Assembly (NCBI GenBank): GCA_031284195.1
Contig: JAITAI010000093.1
Span: 1 to 8,664 of the forward strand
Reading direction: 5' to 3'
DNA from: Treponema sp.
Lineage (GTDB): Bacteria > Spirochaetota > Spirochaetia > Treponematales > Breznakiellaceae
DNA: 8,664 bases
The notes below the pieces were generated by a model. That model had not been told where the DNA came from. It was given only the letters and a program-made list of their open reading frames with translations, and ran no database searches. Within the stretch, counting starts at the first letter, position 1, and the number at the start of each line of letters is the position of its first letter. Positions 1 through 6,827 of this stretch are shown in pieces. A program made the translations under genes and the position numbers.

Positions 1-599
1 AGGTCAGGCCGCCCTACCTCAAACGGCTTCAACGCTCCCTCTTCGGGGTCGCCAGGCTCATCAAATGCGGCGTTAATCGCTATCCTGATCTCTGTAGCCG
101 CGAGATTGTCCGACACAAGCAAACCTTGATACAGATCCCATGAGGCGATGCGGCGTTTCAGTTCAGTGATTCCTTCCGGCGTTCCTGAAAAATCCTCATC
201 CACGAGATCGGTAACGATGATACTCTCGCTGTTTGAGTTGATATACTGCGCCGATACGAACGAGTTGGTGTTTTTAACCATCTCAATGTTTTCCACTGCT
301 TCGGTAAAATCCTTGATCCGTGACAAAAACGTACTGTCAAAGACCGTGCCGTAGGGCCGTTCAAGCCCCACGATGATTACGATTTCGTCGCTGTATTCCG
401 CTTCCAGATGCTTGGTCGCGAGGCGCGCCGGGTTGTCGTCCGGCAGAAAGGCGGTCATGTTGTTGTCCATGTGCGCCTTTGGAAGCTGCAAGGCGAAAAA
501 CACGGTGATGGCAGCGATAACGGCGACGATCGCCCAAGGGTGTTTGAAGAATTTCTCCAATAAACTTTTTTGAAAATCATAATAAGGAGCTACAGACAC
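1..599 (-). CDS. RND/MMPL-superfamily exporter, N-terminal part (partial at left edge)
   Basis: The 199 visible codons give the start of a predicted RND-type exporter, an inner-membrane proton-driven pump for lipids or other hydrophobic molecules. A short cytoplasmic N-terminus (LEKFFKHPW) leads into one membrane segment at about residues 22-39. A hydrophilic extracytoplasmic stretch follows, opening with the DNNMTAFLPDDNPA motif that is common after TM1 in this family. The later TM bundle and periplasmic loops lie outside the window. One frame stays open from the left edge to a stop at 684-686. The start is uncertain: GTG at 599 is the first conventional start, but it has no Shine-Dalgarno site. 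TTG at 560 (giving MEKFFKHPW) and TTG at 650 are alternatives. An out-of-frame ATG at 578 leads into an A6 tract where one extra A would join it to this frame. Its GC-rich codon use differs from the genes to the right. The family call is fairly secure; the substrate is unknown. Confidence 0.8.
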   Translation of the reverse strand, partial: MSVAPYYDFQKSLLEKFFKHPWAIVAVIAAITVFFALQLPKAHMDNNMTAFLPDDNPARLATKHLEAEYSDEIVIIVGLERPYGTVFDSTFLSRIKDFTEAVENIEMVKNTNSFVSAQYINSNSESIIVTDLVDEDFSGTPEGITELKRRIASWDLYQGLLVSDNLAATEIRIAINAAFDEPGDPEEGALKPFEVGRPD

Positions 600-670
600 C
601 AGTATACAATGGTGTATCGCCAGTCCTTCCGGCTTCTCTCTATTGTCCAAACAAGAAGTTTTTACCAAAA

Positions 671-701
671 TTGCGGAAAACCCCTAATTTCATTCTATAA
701 T
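671..701 (+). promoter_or_regulatory. Possible sigma70 promoter for the frameshifted gene at 727
   Basis: A consensus -10 TATAAT lies at 696-701, with TTGCGG at 671-676 as a -35. The spacer is 19 bases, slightly long. Transcription would start near 708, about 19 bases before the ATG at 727. No Shine-Dalgarno sequence is visible in that leader, which weakens the link to the downstream gene. Confidence 0.3.
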
Positions 702-726
702 ATAAACCCCTTAGCTTGTCCCTATT

Positions 727-1352
727 ATGGATAACGAAACCTGGGCCGGGACTACCCCCTTTCATTCTTTGATCCCCACGGATTTTAAGGCGATCCTGGG
801 CATAGACGAGCGGGAAGACGTTTTAGCCGGTACTGCCTTATCACGGCTACCTATACCATAGAGCAACACTGCAAGCGGTGGCTTTTACGGCGGAAACATA
901 CCGATTATTTGACCTTTACGGGGGAGTACATCTTTACCCTGCGGGAAGATCCGGTACGGAAGGTTCTGTCTGTCCATGCCGCCACTACCGGAACCGTACA
1001 ACAGAGGAAAGCCCTTGTTAATCCCGAAAACCTGGTTGACCCCAGCCATTACTATTGTCTCCCCGATGAAGGGAGCCGGGAGGATATTCCCTTTTCGCTG
1101 GTACTGCGCCCTCCCCTGCGTATTTCCCGGAAGGAATATATGCCTTTTAAGACCCTTGTCAATGCTTGTTTTTATACAGGCCAAGGCAAATTGCACCGTC
1201 AAAACCCGGCCATTGATGAAAAGCAACGTTGGGTACCTTATCCAGCGTTGTGCGGAGAACAAGCATCCGGTCATAAAGGGGACGGGAGAGGGCTTCACCG
1301 GTATGAGGGTGAACTTGTAAGGCCTGTGGGCGTTTTTTTTACCATCTGTATA
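727..1352 (+). pseudogene. Frameshifted gene resembling phage gp6-like head-tail connector
   Basis: From ATG 727 the frame reads MDNETWAGTTPFHSLIPTDF and onward for about 35 codons, then hits TAG at 862-864. The protein-like sequence continues in another frame from about 831 (YCLITATYTIEQHCKRWLLR, then EYIFTLREDPVRKVLSV and DIPFSLVLRPPLRISRKE), which stays open to a stop at 1353-1355. Joining the two needs a change of one base near 825-832 and gives about 208 residues. An early helical part with a TIEQ/CKRWL-like stretch, followed by a 'LREDPVRKVLSV' segment, recalls gp6/DUF-type head-tail connector proteins of tailed phages. This is a resemblance from memory, not a search. The C-terminal third is less convincing. 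A second frame switch to the frame ending at 1320 is possible, since a U8 tract follows that stop. No other phage structural gene is visible, so this is best read as a prophage remnant. Confidence 0.45.
1321..1340 (+). terminator. Weak intrinsic-terminator-like site
   Basis: A very short GCC/GGC stem with a four-base loop (in GGCCTGTGGGC) is followed directly by eight T residues at 1333-1340. The stem is too short to be convincing. Its position just after a stop at 1318-1320 suits the end of the decayed gene upstream. Confidence 0.25.
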
Positions 1353-1356
1353 TAGC

Positions 1357-1386
1357 AAGTCCCCCTGGTCCTCAAGGGGGCTACTT
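1357..1386. terminator. Hairpin between convergent genes, possible bidirectional terminator
   Basis: CCCCCT at 1361-1366 pairs with AGGGGG at 1375-1380 around an eight-base loop. AAGT at 1357-1360 can pair with ACTT at 1383-1386 across a two-base bulge. It lies about 50 bases past the tatQM stop (minus strand) and just after the decayed plus-strand gene. Neither side has a clear T tract directly after the stem, although minus-strand transcripts carry a TTTTTT run just before it. It may be a processing or 3'-protecting hairpin instead. Confidence 0.4.
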
Positions 1387-1434
1387 ACAAAAAATACTTT
1401 CCCCCTTAGGGACCGTTATGCAGCCAGGACATTC

Positions 1435-3330
1435 TCAAGGCCTGGATAAGAGATTCGGCAAAAACGTGGAGAACCCGGGTATATAGGTTACCAGGAGGAC
1501 CACTGCGAATTGGATAATCAGGAAGGGAAACACATACCGGCAAATAGCGGCAAAGGGTTTATTGAACCGATACGCGGCCAAAAAAAGATTCATGCCCACC
1601 GGAGGAGTGAGGAAGCCCACTTCCAGGTTGGTAATGAAAATAATCCCCAAATGAATCGGATCAATCCCATAAGCCGTACCCAGAGGAATGATCAAGGGTA
1701 ATACGATCAGGATAGCCGAGAAAATATCCATCAAACAGCCCACCACGAGCAGGCTTAGGTTGAGGAACAGGAGAAAGAGGTACTTGGATTTGATGGTGTT
1801 CTGCATCCAACGGACCAGGATTTCAGGGGCTTGGGTATCTACGATGTAATAGGATAAAGCCTGAGCTAAGGCCAGAATCGACAGCACCCCTCCAATGATA
1901 GGAATGGCCTTGGAGAACACCCGGCCCAGATCCCGGAAGGGTATATCCCGGTGGATGAGGACCTCCACGATGAAGATATACAGCACTGCCACCCCGCCGA
2001 TTTCAATCAGAGACAGAAGACCGGAAAAATACCCGCCGATAAGCAGAACCGGCAGCAGGATTTCAAAGGCGGCTCCTTGTAATGCACCGAGGGCCTTGGA
2101 AGGATTAAAGGGTTCTATGGGAATGTTGGTTTTTATCGACGCGATGACGCCGAAGATAATCAGCCCCGTAACCAGCATCAGGCCCGGAATGATCCCGCCG
2201 AGAAACATATGGAACACATTGGTCATGGTGGCAGTCCCCACCAAGATGATGGGGATGCTGGGCGGGAAGAGCAGGCCAATGCTCCCTACAGAAGTTAAAA
2301 GGCCAATAGAAAACCCTTCCGGGTACTGGACATGGTTCGTTAAAATCGTATAGAGGATCCCCCCTAAGGCTAGTATCGTAACCCCCGAAGCCCCGGTGAA
2401 AGAGGCAAAAAAGGCGCAGATAAGCACTGTAGCGATGATCATGCCTCCGGGTAGCCAGGAAAAGAGGCTTCGAAAGGTATGGACCAGCCGTTCCCCTGCC
2501 TTACTTTCCGATAAGAAGAAGCCTACCAGGGTAAAGAGGGGAATCGCGATGAAACTATCATGGGTGAGGGTGGTATATACCTGATTCGCCACTACATCCA
2601 CTTCACCCCCCGCAGCTTGGATCAGCAAGAGGGCTAAACCTCCCATGATGACAAACAGAGGGGTCCCTGCCAGCGCAGCAGCTACAAGCAAGACCACTCC
2701 GGGGATTCTCAGGTAAAAGGCCAGGGTATACCAGAAGTCGATGAAGGTATAGAGCGTATCAGGAACATCAAAGCCCCAGAATATCTTGGCCAGCATGGGC
2801 GCAGACCCGAGGGTTCCCAGAAGCAAGGCCAAAACCGGGAAGACCTTTCCTTTTCCCTGGACCGGCGCATTCCAAGCAAACCGAAAAGCCATCACCCCGT
2901 ATCCGAGGGGAATTATCAAGCCAAAGACCTGATTCGGGATAAACCCGATCATGCGCCACGGCGAAAGGCCGATTAAAACAAAGGAACCGCCGCACCAGGC
3001 AACCTGGGTTAGGATAAAAGCGGATAAGAGGTTATGGGCTAGCGCAAAGCCCTGTTTTATCTTGAGATTTCCGAAATTAGCTACCAAAGCAATGGAAAGG
3101 TGCTCTCCGGTTTTAGTGGCAAGCATCCCCGATACCAGTCCTACCACCAGGAGGCAATGGACCATAAGACCGTTGGAATCAGGTATGCCGGTTTTGAATA
3201 TAATCCGCGCAGCCGCATCAGCCACCGGAAGCAAGGCAAGGCAGATCAGGGCGCCATACCCCAATCCCTGTTCAAGCCGGTGCAGGACCCCCCAGGGGAA
3301 GGCCTTTTCGGCCTTTAGTTCCCTATCCAT
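1435..3330 (-). CDS. tatQM: TRAP transporter permease, fused DctQ-DctM type (TatQM)
   Basis: This is the membrane part of a TRAP transporter, moving the ligand delivered by TatP across the inner membrane with an ion gradient. It has 631 residues. The N-terminal DctQ-like small subunit occupies about residues 15-180 with roughly four membrane segments and a GEHLSI stretch near 76-80. The DctM-like large subunit runs from about 205 to the end. Typical DctM motifs are present: DSFIAIPLFTLVGFFLSES (258-276), FFASFTGASGVTILALGGI (307-325), LLFPPSIPIILVG (353-365) and NLEVGFLTPPVGMNLF (568-583). Fusion of Q and M is a known variant and matches T. pallidum TP0958. ATG at 3330 was chosen over longer readings because GGCGA lies just upstream and only 13 bases separate it from the tatP stop. 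Upstream in-frame codons overlap tatP. The three genes should be co-transcribed. No frameshift or missing motif was seen. Confidence 0.93.
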   Translation of the reverse strand: MDRELKAEKAFPWGVLHRLEQGLGYGALICLALLPVADAAARIIFKTGIPDSNGLMVHCLLVVGLVSGMLATKTGEHLSIALVANFGNLKIKQGFALAHNLLSAFILTQVAWCGGSFVLIGLSPWRMIGFIPNQVFGLIIPLGYGVMAFRFAWNAPVQGKGKVFPVLALLLGTLGSAPMLAKIFWGFDVPDTLYTFIDFWYTLAFYLRIPGVVLLVAAALAGTPLFVIMGGLALLLIQAAGGEVDVVANQVYTTLTHDSFIAIPLFTLVGFFLSESKAGERLVHTFRSLFSWLPGGMIIATVLICAFFASFTGASGVTILALGGILYTILTNHVQYPEGFSIGLLTSVGSIGLLFPPSIPIILVGTATMTNVFHMFLGGIIPGLMLVTGLIIFGVIASIKTNIPIEPFNPSKALGALQGAAFEILLPVLLIGGYFSGLLSLIEIGGVAVLYIFIVEVLIHRDIPFRDLGRVFSKAIPIIGGVLSILALAQALSYYIVDTQAPEILVRWMQNTIKSKYLFLLFLNLSLLVVGCLMDIFSAILIVLPLIIPLGTAYGIDPIHLGIIFITNLEVGFLTPPVGMNLFLAAYRFNKPFAAICRYVFPFLIIQFAVVLLVTYIPGFSTFLPNLLSRP

Positions 3331-3343
3331 TACCCAGTCGCCT

Positions 3344-4399
3344 TTAACGTCCGTTCCGGTACTGCTGTAATATATCGTGTATTTTCTGATACAGCTCCCG
3401 GTTAAAAGTCGTATCCAACAGGGCAGGCATGGCCTTTTCCACATCAGCATACCAGGCTTGTTCCTGTTCCGGGCTTATTTGGTTTACCTTAAGTCCATAG
3501 CTAGTCATGGTTTTTATCATACTTGTTTCCAGTTGGGTGATTGAATCGCTAATATCTTCGGCAATACGCCGGGAAACTTCTATAAGCTCCGGTTTATAGG
3601 CTTCAGGAACCCTACGCCAGGCCTGCTGGTTTAAAACGATCCCCCCCATAAAAGGGGCGATGTTGATGGAGGCCATGTTTTTGGTGATCCCGAAAAGCTG
3701 CATCCCTCCCACCAAGAGCGGGCTTTGATACACCGCATCGATCATACCGCTGTTGAGGGATACTAGGAGATCACTTGTCATAACCGGCACCATTTGATAC
3801 CCCATGATCTTAAAGGCCTGACTCATTTCAGGAGTCTCAGGGCTGGTTGCCAATTTCTGCCGTTTTAAGTCCTGCGGAACAAAGACCTCCCTGCGGGAAA
3901 AGATTTTAATCCATCCGGATTTAGCCCAGGCTAAGGTAAAAAAACCTTGCCGGTTGATCTTTTCTTCCAGAACCGGTTTTAGGTCTCTGAGGACCCGCGC
4001 CAGTTCCGCATCGTTTCTGATAAGAAAGGGGGTGCTCAAGGTCATGATTTCCGGATCGATGAGGTTGAGTCCTGCAGAGGTAAGGACCACTCCCTGAATC
4101 TGATTCAGCTTGAGTTTCCGCAGTACATCTGCCTCTCCACCGGCCACCCCGTTATGGTAGACCCGTAGTTCTACTTCGCCCTTGCTTACGGTGGCCCATT
4201 CCTTGGACATACGGTTCAATGCCGCTCCCCAGGGGGTGTTTTCAGGGGCCATAGAGGCTAGTTTGATGGTAACCTTTCTCTGGGCAAAAAGCGCCATCGG
4301 ATTTCCCATACCCAGCAGCACCAACACCGCTATACCGCCTATAAAACAGAAGGTTCCTTTTGAAGCCTCTGTTTTTTGCATCTTGTTCCCCTTGTTCAT
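3344..4399 (-). CDS. tatP: TRAP transporter solute-binding protein, DctP/TatP type
   Basis: This is the periplasmic receptor of the TRAP system, 351 residues long. A charged N-terminus and hydrophobic core (about 17-38) end in ALFAQ, a signal peptidase I site near residue 39. The only cysteine nearby (C18) is too early for a lipobox. The mature domain starts with VTIKLASMAPENTPWGAALN, the classic DctP opening. It continues with YHNGVAGGEADVLRKLKLNQ (81-100) and a hinge-spanning PQDLKRQKLATSPE segment (175-188). In classical receptors such as SiaP the last element reads DLKG.KLR and its arginine binds the substrate carboxylate; here that position is A184. The later SLNSGMIDAVYQSPL stretch (214-228) fits the family. 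The start at 4399 has a strong AAAGGAG site seven bases upstream. The gene lies 42 bases after tatT and 13 before tatQM. Family call very secure; ligand unknown. Confidence 0.93.
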   Translation of the reverse strand: MNKGNKMQKTEASKGTFCFIGGIAVLVLLGMGNPMALFAQRKVTIKLASMAPENTPWGAALNRMSKEWATVSKGEVELRVYHNGVAGGEADVLRKLKLNQIQGVVLTSAGLNLIDPEIMTLSTPFLIRNDAELARVLRDLKPVLEEKINRQGFFTLAWAKSGWIKIFSRREVFVPQDLKRQKLATSPETPEMSQAFKIMGYQMVPVMTSDLLVSLNSGMIDAVYQSPLLVGGMQLFGITKNMASINIAPFMGGIVLNQQAWRRVPEAYKPELIEVSRRIAEDISDSITQLETSMIKTMTSYGLKVNQISPEQEQAWYADVEKAMPALLDTTFNRELYQKIHDILQQYRNGR

Positions 4400-4406
4400 C
4401 TACAAT

Positions 4407-4413
4407 CTCCTTT
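4407..4413 (-). promoter_or_regulatory. Shine-Dalgarno site of tatP
   Basis: AAAGGAG on the minus strand, seven bases before ATG 4399, fixes that start rather than the internal ATG six codons later. Confidence 0.8.
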
Positions 4414-4418
4414 GTATG

Positions 4419-4437
4419 AGCGGAAGGAACCTCCGCT
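4419..4437 (-). promoter_or_regulatory. Intercistronic hairpin between tatT and tatP
   Basis: AGCGGA pairs perfectly with TCCGCT around a seven-base loop, four bases past the tatT stop and just ahead of the tatP Shine-Dalgarno site. On the minus strand no T tract follows, so it should not terminate the operon. It could stabilise or process the message and shift the ratio of TatT to TatP. Read on the plus strand, the same stem is followed by GTTTTT and would look like a terminator for antisense transcripts. Confidence 0.5.
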
Positions 4438-4441
4438 GTTT

Positions 4442-5410
4442 TTAAGGTACTTCCTGGATAGCATCATCCCAATCCATATCGGTTTCTGCATCAAGAAATA
4501 AATTCCCCCCTTCTTCCAGTAGATACCGGGCTTTGCGCTGGGAGAGGATGGTAACCAGCCGATTTGCCGGATTTGCATCCGGATCCATGGCCAAAGCCGT
4601 CTCCAGATACATCTTAAAGGTATCATAATCCTGAGCGGGAATACAAACCGCCTCTGCATAGGCTATATAAGGCCCCGGCGAGCGGCCTCCGGATTTCTCC
4701 AGGGCCCGCTGGAAATAGGTATCTACCAAGGATTTATTGCCCCCCATACCCTCCGGCATGGACGCATAGAATAACAGATAGAATTCGTCCAAGGCCCCCT
4801 GGTTGAAATCCGGGTCTAAGGCATAGGCCCGGTCGATATAGGCGAGCAGTTCCGGGACCTTATGGCCCAGTTCCAGATCAAAGGGATTCAGGGAATAGGC
4901 CGAGAGAAACCCCGCCGCGGTCCAGTAGAGGAAAGGAACATCCTCCTTTTTCATCTTTCCCAAATACGCCGTTAATTGGTCAGGCCCTGAGGCAGTGCTG
5001 AATCCCGGATATTTTGTATCTAAGCCGGAATAGAGTATGGCCCCTCCCCGGAGATAAAACTTTTTCGCCCGGACATACTGCCGGTCCCGTTCAGTATACT
5101 GGTTCCGGGGGAGGAGCTGGGCAGGCCCCTGAACAAAGGCATTGGCGTACATGACAAAAAGGGAACCCGTAGTCAGGATGAGACCCTCATGTTGAGGATT
5201 AGCCGCCAGAAGGGATTCATACATCTTGATGGCAAAGGGAAGGGCCTTGTCTACCAGTTCAGGATCCTCCTCTCCCGTAAAAACCGTACTACTGCCCTCG
5301 CCGGTCAAGGCATTAGAAACTGCATTTATAGCCATGCGGTTGATTGAACACGAACCCAGCAAGATGATATTCACCGCCAGGGGTAAAAAAACGATACGCT
5401 GCTGCATCAT
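4442..5410 (-). CDS. tatT: TRAP-associated TatT lipoprotein (T component)
   Basis: This is the TatT component found in Treponema-type TRAP systems. The family is a helical, TPR-like lipoprotein that docks with TatP in the periplasm, probably helping to load a hydrophobic ligand. Of 322 residues, 1-20 form a signal peptide ending in LLGSC, a good lipobox with C21 as the lipidated cysteine. The conserved opening INRMAINAVSNALTGEGSS and the DDP/EDPELV...PFAIKMYESLLAANP block (49-72) are typical, followed by TGSLFVMYANAFVQGPA (81-97) and paired helices to the end. The Shine-Dalgarno AAGGAGGT sits three bases before ATG 5410 and six before ATG 5407. Either can start; an upstream ATG at 5431 would put that site inside the gene and spoil the signal peptide. 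It is the first gene of the operon, with a candidate promoter 42-71 bases upstream. Family call very secure. Confidence 0.92.
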   Translation of the reverse strand: MMQQRIVFLPLAVNIILLGSCSINRMAINAVSNALTGEGSSTVFTGEEDPELVDKALPFAIKMYESLLAANPQHEGLILTTGSLFVMYANAFVQGPAQLLPRNQYTERDRQYVRAKKFYLRGGAILYSGLDTKYPGFSTASGPDQLTAYLGKMKKEDVPFLYWTAAGFLSAYSLNPFDLELGHKVPELLAYIDRAYALDPDFNQGALDEFYLLFYASMPEGMGGNKSLVDTYFQRALEKSGGRSPGPYIAYAEAVCIPAQDYDTFKMYLETALAMDPDANPANRLVTILSQRKARYLLEEGGNLFLDAETDMDWDDAIQEVP

Positions 5411-5413
5411 CCT

Positions 5414-5421
5414 ACCTCCTT
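5414..5421 (-). promoter_or_regulatory. Shine-Dalgarno site deciding the tatT start
   Basis: AAGGAGGT lies three bases before ATG 5410 and six before ATG 5407. The longer in-frame reading from 5431 would translate through it, so it rules out that start. Confidence 0.8.
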
Positions 5422-5451
5422 GATACTGCAAGCCGGTCTCATGACCGCTTA

Positions 5452-5481
5452 CTTATAGAATATCAGATTTTTTAACCTCAA
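5452..5481 (-). promoter_or_regulatory. Candidate promoter of the tatT-tatP-tatQM operon
   Basis: TTGAGG at 5476-5481 and TATAAG at 5452-5457 are separated by 18 bases on the minus strand. An overlapping pair, TTGCAT (5481-5486) and TATTCT (5457-5462), also has an 18-base spacer. Either gives a leader of about 35-45 bases ending at the tatT Shine-Dalgarno site. A further -10-like TATAAT at 5552-5557 (minus) has no good -35. Confidence 0.5.
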
Positions 5482-5521
5482 TGCAAGAGAACACCGCTAC
5501 AAGTCAGGATAAAGCATAGAA

Positions 5522-6103
5522 AACTTTCGGGGGTGGGGCTCTCGGCCCTGTATTATAGCTATAGAATTGACCGCAGGCTGCAAAGGTCCGGCTCGTTCCG
5601 TAGGAACGGTCCCCTGACCCGGGCTTACCGTCCCTAGATGGGAAGGCTATACCACAGGGTACAAAACTGCCTGTACCCTGAAAACCAGGAACTGAGGGAT
5701 AGGCAAGGGAACCTTGGTAACTCCTTTAGGAACTATAGTGTTAAGAATGCCCACCGGTTCCGCTGTTTTGCCAAGATTCCGGGTAGTCCTATAGAACATC
5801 CCCTTCCCAAGGATATTCCTAGCTCCCTCCCTAAGGAGGATCTATGCCCTCATTATCCATTGATTGGCATTAAGCGCCTCCAAACTGCTCGTTCAAGACT
5901 ACTACGAGGTACCCAGCCCTGCGGATTGACGTCCTCATCATCAAAAGACCCTGAGGTAGTCATTCCCAAGGGATTACCCAGGTGTTTAGTCTGGACCCTT
6001 CCATGGAACATCAGTCCCGTGGGGATATAAGGCTGAGGTTTGGTGGTGAGTAGGCATCCTCGGGAGACCTTCAAGGGTTATGGAAGGAGGGGTCTGAATC
6101 TGA
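5522..6103. other. Long region without a convincing gene, rich in GC hairpins
   Basis: No reading frame here has a ribosome binding site or recognisable motifs. Frames of 130 codons (5638-6030, plus) and 73 codons (5853-6074, minus) are open on opposite strands over the same bases, so at most one could be real. Clear stems are GGGGC/GCCCT with loop TCTCG (near 5536-5550), CGTTCC/GGAACG with loop GTA (5594-5608), CAGGGTACA/TGTACCCTG with an eight-base loop (5655-5680) and CCTCC/GGAGG with a four-base loop (5826-5839). None has a T tract. It does not match tmRNA, RNase P RNA or tRNA patterns that I can recall. It could be a decayed mobile element or a structured RNA. Confidence 0.5.
5655..5680. 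repeat. Perfect 9-bp inverted repeat
   Basis: CAGGGTACA (5655-5663) and TGTACCCTG (5672-5680) pair perfectly around the loop AAACTGCC. There is no T tract on either strand, so it is not a simple intrinsic terminator. Confidence 0.6.
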
Positions 6104-6423
6104 GGTAGCCGGGCCGGGATAGAGCGATTGTTTAAGGAACTGGGGAAATAGGCAGAAGCGACGTATATCCAGGCGTTTTATAGGGATAATCATAAAAAAG
6201 AATAGGGAAAAAATCCATGAGGTCCTGATGAAGAACAAGCGGGTGGAAGCAATATTGATTAAGCGGGGGTTAGCGGCAAAATGAGAAGCTGCAGGGGAAA
6301 GCGTATCAGATGAACATATCCTAGAGTTGCTACGGAACAAGAATTCCGTGAAGGAAGCAGTACAGATACGAAGAAAACCTCAAGGCCCGGACTGAAGCAG
6401 GGCTGGAATAGGTAGAACAGTAG
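6104..6423 (+). pseudogene. Decayed gene of unknown function, several frame breaks and stops
   Basis: Three consecutive frames give a sequence that reads like one helical, charged protein. It begins GSRAGIERLFKELGK, meets TAG at 6149-6151, and goes on AEATYIQAFYRDNHKK. In the A-rich stretch 6192-6212 it changes frame to NREKIHEVLMKNKRVEAILI, then KRGLAAK, TGA at 6282-6284, EAAGESVSDEHILELLRNKN and SVKEAVQIRR. Near 6366-6377 it changes frame again to NLKARTEAGLE, followed by TAG at 6409 and 6421. Each break sits where the amino-acid character stays the same in the next frame, as expected of an inactivated gene. I do not recognise the family. No start codon, Shine-Dalgarno site or promoter is clear. 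It may belong with the other decayed gene at 6502-6762 to one degraded mobile or prophage segment. Confidence 0.4.
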
Positions 6424-6501
6424 GGAGATCAGTATTACCCCTGGTTCCTTCTTTGTACTGCTGTCCGGGGCAGGACCGCAAGACCGGGAGGAACCATTGA
6501 T

Positions 6502-6762
6502 TCAGGCCATGGCGATACGCTGAGGCATCTTGGGGAACAGGGCCTGGACTCCTCTATATCCTGGTATTCTTTATACTTTCTGGCTATCTGCTGGAGGCCC
6601 TCCACCTGGGTGGTGATAAAGACCAACTGCCTGCCCCAAGGTTTGAGTGCCCCACCACGTAATCCGGATTGTACTACAAATGGCAAGCAGAGGCTCGGAG
6701 GTTTCAAAGATTTCTTCAAATTGGTGCTTAACCGTGTCACCTTTCAGTGGGCAAGGGTGCAT
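6502..6762 (-). pseudogene. Decayed small gene of unknown function, frameshifted
   Basis: From ATG 6762 the minus strand reads MHPCPLKGDTVKHQFEEIFE and TSEPLLAIC. The protein-like character then moves through a short NPDYVVG stretch into a second frame, GALKPWGRQLVFITTQVEGL followed by QQIARKYKEYQDIEES. A third frame finishes QALFPKMPQRIAMA and stops at 6502-6504. Joined, this is about 85 residues, acidic and helical after a short strand-like middle. The parts are individually short, and two or three single-base changes are needed, so this is a composite reading rather than an open frame. I do not recognise the family. It lies head to head with the intact outer-membrane gene at 6828, whose promoter begins 30 bases beyond ATG 6762. 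Confidence 0.35.
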
Positions 6763-6792
6763 ACGACGTCAAAGGCGGGGCTAAAAAGTCTA

Positions 6793-6820
6793 TTGACAAA
6801 ATAGAAGGTCAATGTATTAA
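6793..6820 (+). promoter_or_regulatory. Strong promoter of the putative outer-membrane protein gene
   Basis: A perfect -35 TTGACA (6793-6798) is followed after 16 bases by the -10-like TATTAA (6815-6820). Transcription would start about 7-8 bases further, at 6827-6828, which is the first base of the ATG at 6828. No Shine-Dalgarno sequence could then lie on the message, suggesting a leaderless transcript or one with a six-base leader to ATG 6834. Confidence 0.55.
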
Positions 6821-6827
6821 TGAACCT

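Noticed and set aside
885..1358. A 157-codon minus-strand open frame
   Set aside because: It overlaps the plus-strand gene remnant, whose residues look more protein-like. The minus frame has no Shine-Dalgarno site, no promoter and no motif I recognise.
1895..2353. A 152-codon plus-strand open frame
   Set aside because: It lies entirely antisense to the clearly real TRAP permease, with basic, low-complexity composition typical of a shadow frame.
2951..3370. A 139-codon plus-strand open frame
   Set aside because: It is antisense to the permease N-terminus and lacks any ribosome binding site.
5870..5925. A tRNA-like GTTCAAG stretch
   Set aside because: No acceptor stem, D-arm or anticodon arm can be placed around it.
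5638..6030. A 130-codon plus-strand open frame
   Set aside because: It has no Shine-Dalgarno site or motif and overlaps an equally open minus-strand frame at 5853-6074. The region's GC-rich composition explains the lack of stops.
6104..6423. Amber reassignment to glutamine as in some phages
   Set aside because: Two frame changes and an in-frame TGA are also needed, and the neighbouring intact genes use normal code. Decay is simpler.
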